A stretch of DNA of 64,000 nt, from contig JAXLTC010000001.1 of assembly GCA_046330255.1 (NCBI GenBank), positions 682,001 to 746,000 of the forward strand, in the 5' to 3' direction. Source of the stretch: JBBSBL01 sp046330255 (GTDB lineage Bacteria > Actinomycetota > Thermoleophilia > Solirubrobacterales > Solirubrobacteraceae). The notes under the pieces are model-generated. The model did no database searches. It was not told the origin of the DNA and saw only the letters and a program-made list of their open reading frames with translations. The position numbers and the translations under genes are program-made. Shown piece by piece: positions 59,615 through 64,000 of this stretch. How positions within the stretch are numbered: position 1 is the first letter of the stretch; each line of letters starts with the position of its first letter.

Positions 59615-60366
59615 GCGGCTTTCGCAGCCTGCTGCCCGCCCGGGCGGAGGACGTCGAGCCCGCCGCCCTGCTCGCCGAGCTCGGCTGGGCCGCTCGCGCG
59701 CCGCGCGAGCGGCCCTACGTGGTGGTCAACTTCGCGGTCACCGCCGACGGGCGGGCGGCGCTCGCCGACGGCGTGTCGGGCGGGATCGGGGACGACGGCG
59801 ACCTCGAGGTCTTCCGCGCGCTGCGCGGAGCGGTCGACGCCGTCATGGCCGGCACCGCGACGCTCGCGAAGGAGCGCTACGGACGGCTGGTGCGCGATCC
59901 CGCGCGCCGCGCGGCGCGCGAGCGAGCGGGGCTCGACCCCGATCCCGCGGCGATCGTCGTCACGCGCAGCGGCCGCGTACCGGCGGACATCCCGCTGTTC
60001 AGCGCGCCCGAGCAGCGGGTGCTGCTCTACGGGCCGCCGGGATGCCCGGCCCCCGACCGCGGCGCCGACGTGGTCCTGACCACGCTCGCTCCCCCGGCCC
60101 TCGGACCTGCGCTGGCGGACGCGCGCCGCGAGCACGGCGTGCGCACGCTGCTCTGCGAGGGCGGCCCGACGGTGTTCGCCTCCCTGCTGGCCGAGGGCCT
60201 CGTGGACGAGCTGTTCCTGACCGTCGCGCCCAAGCTCGCCGGCGGCGGCCACGGACCGACGATCACGACGGGCCCGGGCCTCGACCCCGCGATCACGCTG
60301 GAACCGGGATGGATCCTGGAGCGCGCGGGCTCGCTGTTCCTGCGCTACCGGCTTCCGGCGCCGTAA
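59611..60366 (+). CDS. RibD C-terminal/dihydrofolate-reductase-like reductase
   Basis: 251 residues from GTG overlapping the LLM gene. RibD_C/DHFR-like fold: RPYVVVNFAVTADGRAAL, in part, where the Gly-rich start binds NADPH; AVDAVMAGTATLAKERYGRLV; and TLLCEGGPTVFASLLAEGLVDELFLTVAPKLAGG in outline. The deaminase domain of RibD is absent. Pyrimidine-reductase and MSMEG/Rv2671-like members of this family bind folate- or flavin-precursor pteridines. With F420-type LLM next door, a role in reduced cofactor or antifolate-like chemistry is conceivable. Confidence 0.88.
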   Translation: MSGFRSLLPARAEDVEPAALLAELGWAARAPRERPYVVVNFAVTADGRAALADGVSGGIGDDGDLEVFRALRGAVDAVMAGTATLAKERYGRLVRDPARRAARERAGLDPDPAAIVVTRSGRVPADIPLFSAPEQRVLLYGPPGCPAPDRGADVVLTTLAPPALGPALADARREHGVRTLLCEGGPTVFASLLAEGLVDELFLTVAPKLAGGGHGPTITTGPGLDPAITLEPGWILERAGSLFLRYRLPAP

Positions 60367-60442
60367 CGGCGGGCGCCGTCCGCGGACGGGCAGCGGGAGC
60401 GGGCCTCCGCCCGTCGCCTTGTCAGGCAGGCGCAAAGAATGG

Positions 60443-60448
60443 GACACT
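60443..60448 (+). promoter_or_regulatory. -10-like element of the egt operon
   Basis: GACACT ends 8 bases before ATG 60457, the spacing of other probable leaderless genes. This favours 60457 over the ATG at 60439. Confidence 0.35.
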
Positions 60449-60456
60449 CAACAGCA

Positions 60457-61779
60457 ATGGCGCCCTTCGCCACCGCCCCGGCCGCCAGGGTCGCCGGCCA
60501 AGGCGCGATCGCCGCGGCCCTCGGCGAGGCCCGCGAGCGGACGCTCGAGCTGGTGGCGCCCGTGTCGGACGCCGACATGGACGCGGTTCACTCGACGCTG
60601 ATGAGCCCGCTGGCGTGGGACATCGGGCACATCGCGGCGTTCGAGGACCTGTGGCTGGCCCACCGCCACGGCGGCCTGCCGCTGCTTCGCGACGACCTCA
60701 TGGACACCTACGACGCGTTCGAGACGCCCCGGGCCGGCCGGGGCGCGCTGCCGTTCCTGCGTCACGCCGAGGCGCTGTCCTACATGCACGAGGTGCGCGA
60801 GCGAGTGCTCGCGGTGCTCACGGAGCGGGGATCCGGCGACGGGACGGTCGCCGAGCTCGTGCTCCGTCACGAGATGCAGCACGGCGAGACGATGCTCCAG
60901 GCCATCGAGCTGGCCGGCCTCGACTACGCGCCGCGCCGCCGGCTGCCCGGCGGCGCCGGAACCCGCAGCGGTCCCGCGCCCACCGGCCTGGAGACCGTCG
61001 AGGTCCCCGGAGGGGCCTTCCCGATGGGCGCCGTCGCGGACGGCTTCGCCTACGACAACGAGCGGCCGCGCCATGCGGTCGAGCTGCCCGGCTTCCGGAT
61101 CGGCCGCACCCCGATCAGCAACGCCACGTTCCTGAGCTTCGTGGAGGGCGGCGGCTACGAGCGGCGCGAGTGGTGGTCGGACGAGGGCTGGGCGTGGAAG
61201 GAGGAGTACGACATCACCCATCCCGGCGGCTGGGCGCCGGACGGCGCGGGCGGCTGGGAGGAGCGGCGCATCGACGGGCGCGCCGCGCTCGAGCCGGACC
61301 GCCCCGTCGTCCACGTCTCATGGTTCGAGGCCGACGCCTTCGCCCGCGCGCACGGCGCCCGGCTCCCGTCCGAGGCGGAGTGGGAGAAGGCGGCGACCTG
61401 GGACCACGAGGCGGGCACGCCGCGCTCCTACCCGTGGGGTGAGGAGCCGCCCGTCGCCACCCGCGCCAACCTCGACCAGCTCGCCTGGGGCACCTCGCCC
61501 GCGGACGACCGTCCGGACGGCGCGTCGCCGTGCGGGTGCCTCGGGATGCTGGGCGACGTCTGGGAGTGGACGGCGTCGAGCTTCGGCGGATACCCCGGCT
61601 TCCGCGCCCACCCGTACCGCGAGTACTCCGAGGTCTTCTTCGGCGGCGAGTACCGCGTGCTGCGCGGCGGCTCCTGGGCGACGCGCGCGCGGGTGGCGAC
61701 GCCCACCTTCCGCAACTGGGACTTCCCCCGGCGCCGCCAGATCTTCGCCGGGCTGCGGATCGCGCGGGACCCGGCATGA
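60457..61779 (+). CDS. egtB: Ergothioneine sulfoxide synthase EgtB
   Basis: 440 residues. N-terminal DinB-like helical domain with the iron ligands: SPLAWDIGHIAAFEDLW (one His) and LRHEMQHGETMLQAIEL (two His, HxxxH). C-terminal formylglycine-generating-enzyme-like domain: VEVPGGAFPMGA, RPRHAVELPGFRIGRTPISNATFLSFVEGGGY in outline, ARLPSEAEWEKAA, CLGMLGDVWEWTASSF and VLRGGSWATR. It joins hercynine to a cysteine donor with O2. Its stop overlaps egtD (ATGA). No egtA (gamma-glutamylcysteine ligase) or egtC gene is adjacent. Confidence 0.95.
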   Translation: MAPFATAPAARVAGQGAIAAALGEARERTLELVAPVSDADMDAVHSTLMSPLAWDIGHIAAFEDLWLAHRHGGLPLLRDDLMDTYDAFETPRAGRGALPFLRHAEALSYMHEVRERVLAVLTERGSGDGTVAELVLRHEMQHGETMLQAIELAGLDYAPRRRLPGGAGTRSGPAPTGLETVEVPGGAFPMGAVADGFAYDNERPRHAVELPGFRIGRTPISNATFLSFVEGGGYERREWWSDEGWAWKEEYDITHPGGWAPDGAGGWEERRIDGRAALEPDRPVVHVSWFEADAFARAHGARLPSEAEWEKAATWDHEAGTPRSYPWGEEPPVATRANLDQLAWGTSPADDRPDGASPCGCLGMLGDVWEWTASSFGGYPGFRAHPYREYSEVFFGGEYRVLRGGSWATRARVATPTFRNWDFPRRRQIFAGLRIARDPA

Positions 61780-62786
61780 GCGCGTCGCCGGTCGCCGCCG
61801 AGCGCGTGCGGGTCGACTGCTGGCTCGGGGACGGCGACGAGCGCACGCTGGCCGACGACGCGCTCGACGGTCTCACGCGGCCCTTCAAGGAGATCCCCCC
61901 GAAGCACTTCTACGACACACGCGGCTCCGAGCTCTTCGACGAGATCACGCGACTGCCCGAGTACTACCCCACCCGAGCGGAGCGGGCGATCCTGCGGGAC
62001 CGCGCGGCGGAGCTGGCGGCGGCCACCGGCGCCGTCGAGCTCGTCGAGCTCGGGTCCGGGACGGCCGAGAAGACACGCGTGCTGCTCGATGCGATGGCGC
62101 GCGAAGGCTCGCTGCGCCGCTACGTGCCGCTCGACGTCTCCGAGGCGGTGGTGCGGGACTGCGCGGCGGCGCTGGTGGCCGGCTACCCCGGCCTGCGCGT
62201 GCACGGCGTGGTCGGCGACTTCGAGCGCCACCTGGAGAAGCTGCCGCCCGCCGAGGGGCCGCGGATCGTCGCGCTGCTCGGCGGCACGATCGGCAACTTC
62301 CCGCCCGGCAGCCGGCGCCGGCTGCTCAAGCGCTTCGCGGCGCTGCTCGGCCCGGACGACCGCCTCCTGCTCGGGACCGACCTCGTCAAGGACCCGGCCG
62401 TGCTCGAAGCGGCCTACGACGACTCGGCCGGCGTCACCGCGGAGTTCAACCGCAACGTCCTGCACGTCCTCAACCGCGAGCTGGACGCGGACTTCATGCC
62501 GGAGGCGTTCGACCACGTCGCGTTCTTCGACCGCCGCCACGAATGGATCGAGATGCGCCTGCGCGCGACGCGCCCGATGAGCGTGGAGCTGGCCGCGCTC
62601 GGCCTGCGCGTCGATCTCGCCGCCGGGGAGGAGATCCGGACGGAGATCAGCGCGAAGTTCACCCGCGCCCGGCTGATGGCCGACTACGCGGCTGCGGGAC
62701 TCGCGCTGGACGCCTGGCACACGGACGCGGGCGGGCGCTTCGCGCTCAGCCTCGCGCGGCCCGCGACCGCGCCCTCCGGCGTATAG
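61776..62786 (+). CDS. egtD: L-histidine N-alpha-methyltransferase EgtD
   Basis: 336 residues, start overlapping egtB (ATGA). It trimethylates histidine to hercynine, the EgtB substrate. Features: LTRPFKEIPPKHFYDTRGSELFDEITRLPEYYPTRAE in outline, VELGSGTAEKTRVLLDA (SAM motif I), YVPLDVSEAVV, LLGGTIGNFPPGSRRRLL and VTAEFNRNVLHVLNREL, the last with the conserved Asn for the histidine substrate. The stop codon TAG is part of the -10 hexamer of the following SDR gene. Confidence 0.95.
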   Translation: MSASPVAAERVRVDCWLGDGDERTLADDALDGLTRPFKEIPPKHFYDTRGSELFDEITRLPEYYPTRAERAILRDRAAELAAATGAVELVELGSGTAEKTRVLLDAMAREGSLRRYVPLDVSEAVVRDCAAALVAGYPGLRVHGVVGDFERHLEKLPPAEGPRIVALLGGTIGNFPPGSRRRLLKRFAALLGPDDRLLLGTDLVKDPAVLEAAYDDSAGVTAEFNRNVLHVLNRELDADFMPEAFDHVAFFDRRHEWIEMRLRATRPMSVELAALGLRVDLAAGEEIRTEISAKFTRARLMADYAAAGLALDAWHTDAGGRFALSLARPATAPSGV

Positions 62787-62789
62787 GCT
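62784..62789 (+). promoter_or_regulatory. -10 element, leaderless type, overlapping the egtD stop
   Basis: TAGGCT begins with the egtD stop codon and ends 10 bases before the SDR ATG at 62800. Confidence 0.45.
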
Positions 62790-62799
62790 CCGGCGCCGC

Positions 62800-63570
62800 A
62801 TGGAGATCGACGGCGCAGCGGCAATCGTCTCGGGCGGGGCGTCCGGCCTCGGCGAGGCGACCGTGCGCGCGCTGCACGCGCGCGGCGCCATGGTCACGAT
62901 CGCCGACGTGCAGCAGGACAAGGGCGAGGCGCTCGCCGCCGAGCTCGGCGAGCGCGCGAGCTTCGCGGCGACCGACGTGACCAGCGAGGACGCCGTGGGG
63001 GCGGCCGTGAACGCCGCGGCCTCCGCGGCCGGCGGCCTGCGCATCGCGATCTCCTGCGCCGGGATCGGCTGGCCGGAGAAGATCGCCTCCGCGAAGCGGG
63101 GCCCGCACAACCTGATGCCGTTCGAGACGGTGCTGCGCATCAACCTGATCGGGACCTTCAACGTGATGCGCTTCGCCGCCGCGGCGATGATCCCGAACGA
63201 GCCCAACGCGGACGGCGAGCGCGGAGTGCTCGTCCAGACCGCCTCCGACGCGGCCTTCGAGGGCCAGGTGGGGCAGGTCGCCTACTCGGCGTCGAAGGGC
63301 GGCATCGTCGCGATGACGCTGCCCGCCGCCCGCGACCTCGCGGGCAACGGCATCCGCGTCTGCACGATCGCGCCGGGGCTGTTCGACACCCCGCTGCTCG
63401 CCCTGCTCCCGCAGGAGCAGCGTGACGCGCTCGGGGCCCAGGCGCCGTTCCCGCCGCGACTGGGGCGCCCCGAGGAGTTCGGGCAGCTCGCAGCCGCGAT
63501 CGTCGAGAACCCGATGCTGAACGGGGAGACGATCCGGCTGGACGGCGCGATCCGGATGCAGCCGCGCTGA
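62800..63570 (+). CDS. SDR-family oxidoreductase (type II 3-hydroxyacyl-CoA dehydrogenase-like)
   Basis: 256 residues. Rossmann NAD motif VSGGASGLGEATVRAL, TIADVQQDKG with Asp selecting NAD, NAAASAAGGLRIAISCAGIGW in part, and catalytic Ser in QTASDAAFEG with YSASKGG. PGLFDTPLLALLPQEQRDAL and RPEEFGQLAAAIVEN are typical of the HSD10/3-hydroxyacyl-CoA dehydrogenase 2 group, which acts in isoleucine and branched fatty acid breakdown. That fits the acyl-CoA genes at the other end of the window. Oxidation of other hydroxyacyl or steroid substrates is possible. Confidence 0.93.
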   Translation: MEIDGAAAIVSGGASGLGEATVRALHARGAMVTIADVQQDKGEALAAELGERASFAATDVTSEDAVGAAVNAAASAAGGLRIAISCAGIGWPEKIASAKRGPHNLMPFETVLRINLIGTFNVMRFAAAAMIPNEPNADGERGVLVQTASDAAFEGQVGQVAYSASKGGIVAMTLPAARDLAGNGIRVCTIAPGLFDTPLLALLPQEQRDALGAQAPFPPRLGRPEEFGQLAAAIVENPMLNGETIRLDGAIRMQPR

Positions 63571-63589
63571 CCGCGCGCTGATCGGTCGG

Positions 63590-64000
63590 GTGGCCGACCC
63601 GCTGTCACCCGCCGACCGCTCCGCGCTCGCGGCCGAGCAGGGGCCTGTCCGGATGACGGTCGGGGCGGTGCTGGTGTTCGAGGGCGGGCCCGGCGTGCAG
63701 CGCAACGCGGTCGCGGCCAGGATCGCGGAGCGCATCCACCTCGTCCCGCGGCTGCGCCAGCGCCTGGTCGCGGTCCCCGGCGGGCTCACCCCGCCCGGCT
63801 GGGCCGATGACGAGGAGTTCGACCTGGGCAACCACGTGCGCAGGCTGGCGCTCTCGCCGCCCGGCGACGGAGCGGCGCTCGCGCGGCTGACCGGGGTCGA
63901 GATGGCGCGCCCGCTGGACCGCGCGCGCCCGCTGTGGGAGCTGCTCGTGGTCGACGGCCTCGCCGGCGGTCGGGTGGCGCTGATCGCGCGCATCCACCAC
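63590..64000 (+). CDS. WS/DGAT acyltransferase, N-terminal part (cut by window edge)
   Basis: 137 codons visible from GTG. VADPLSPADRSALAAEQGPVRM in part, GAVLVFEG, IHLVPRLRQRLVAVPGG, DEEFDLGNHVRRLAL and MARPLDRARPLWELLVVDGL match the N-terminus of wax-ester synthase/diacylglycerol acyltransferases. The window ends at RIHH, the first two residues of the catalytic HHxxxDG motif. It would transfer acyl-CoA to diacylglycerol or a fatty alcohol for storage lipid. It is 19 bases after the SDR stop, so it may be co-transcribed. Confidence 0.9.
   Translation, partial: MADPLSPADRSALAAEQGPVRMTVGAVLVFEGGPGVQRNAVAARIAERIHLVPRLRQRLVAVPGGLTPPGWADDEEFDLGNHVRRLALSPPGDGAALARLTGVEMARPLDRARPLWELLVVDGLAGGRVALIARIHH

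Overview
The window is very GC-rich chromosomal DNA from an actinobacterium, most likely of the Thermoleophilia/Solirubrobacterales type. Support for this: an acyl-CoA mutase with its MeaB chaperone, a paired set of ArsA/Get3-like ATPases, an Rv3030-Rv3031-Rv3032-like glucan gene set, ergothioneine genes egtB-egtD, F420-type LLM oxidoreductase, WS/DGAT acyltransferase, type IV pilins with PilT, a primary sigma factor, and a c-di-AMP riboswitch ahead of an RlpA-like wall gene. No phage, IS element, CRISPR array, rRNA or tRNA was seen. It reads as core chromosome with dense, often overlapping operons.

Layout. 1-11.3 kb: acyl-CoA catabolism (etfB and the start of etfA, a split B12-dependent acyl-CoA mutase with isobutyryl-CoA-mutase-type pocket residues, two acyl-CoA dehydrogenases, thiolase, MeaB), interrupted by a HAD hydrolase, leucyl aminopeptidase and two type IV pilins. 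11.4-16.2 kb: a hydrolase-cyclase fusion, a hexapeptide acyltransferase coupled to an ABC exporter, and a secreted hydrolase. 16.2-20.5 kb: GT4, GH57 and methyltransferase genes in the order of the mycobacterial methylglucose lipopolysaccharide locus, plus a divergent second methyltransferase. 20.6-29 kb: FG-GAP lipoprotein, Lon-N protein, a parA-ftsZ-ggt-lipoprotein operon, and the divergent ArsA-like pair. 29-35.6 kb: a HEPN-like unknown, HxlR regulator, DUF2254 membrane protein, AIM24 protein, PilT and the sigma factor. 35.8-41.5 kb: a small protein, riboswitch and RlpA-like protein, degenerate GGDEF protein, MoeA, an unknown, and GlpX. 41.7-47.2 kb: GH15 and a Rieske-TPP enzyme broken by a one-base frameshift, an unknown, and VapBC. 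47.3-52.7 kb: a pentose-phosphate operon (ROK kinase, transketolase, RpiB, Pgl) and an antiporter. 52.8-58 kb: a second ROK kinase, an ECF sigma/anti-sigma/unknown unit, and an MMPL transporter. 58.2-64 kb: cupin, LLM and RibD-like oxidoreductases, EgtB-EgtD, an SDR, and a WS/DGAT gene cut by the window edge.

Two genome-wide habits are visible. Many first genes have a TANNNT hexamer 6-11 bases before the start codon, which implies leaderless transcripts. Within operons, genes are joined by 4-base ATGA/GTGA overlaps, and once by CTGA. Four intergenic regions share an inverted element ending in CCCTTCGATGC. No gene-free stretch exceeds about 250 bases.
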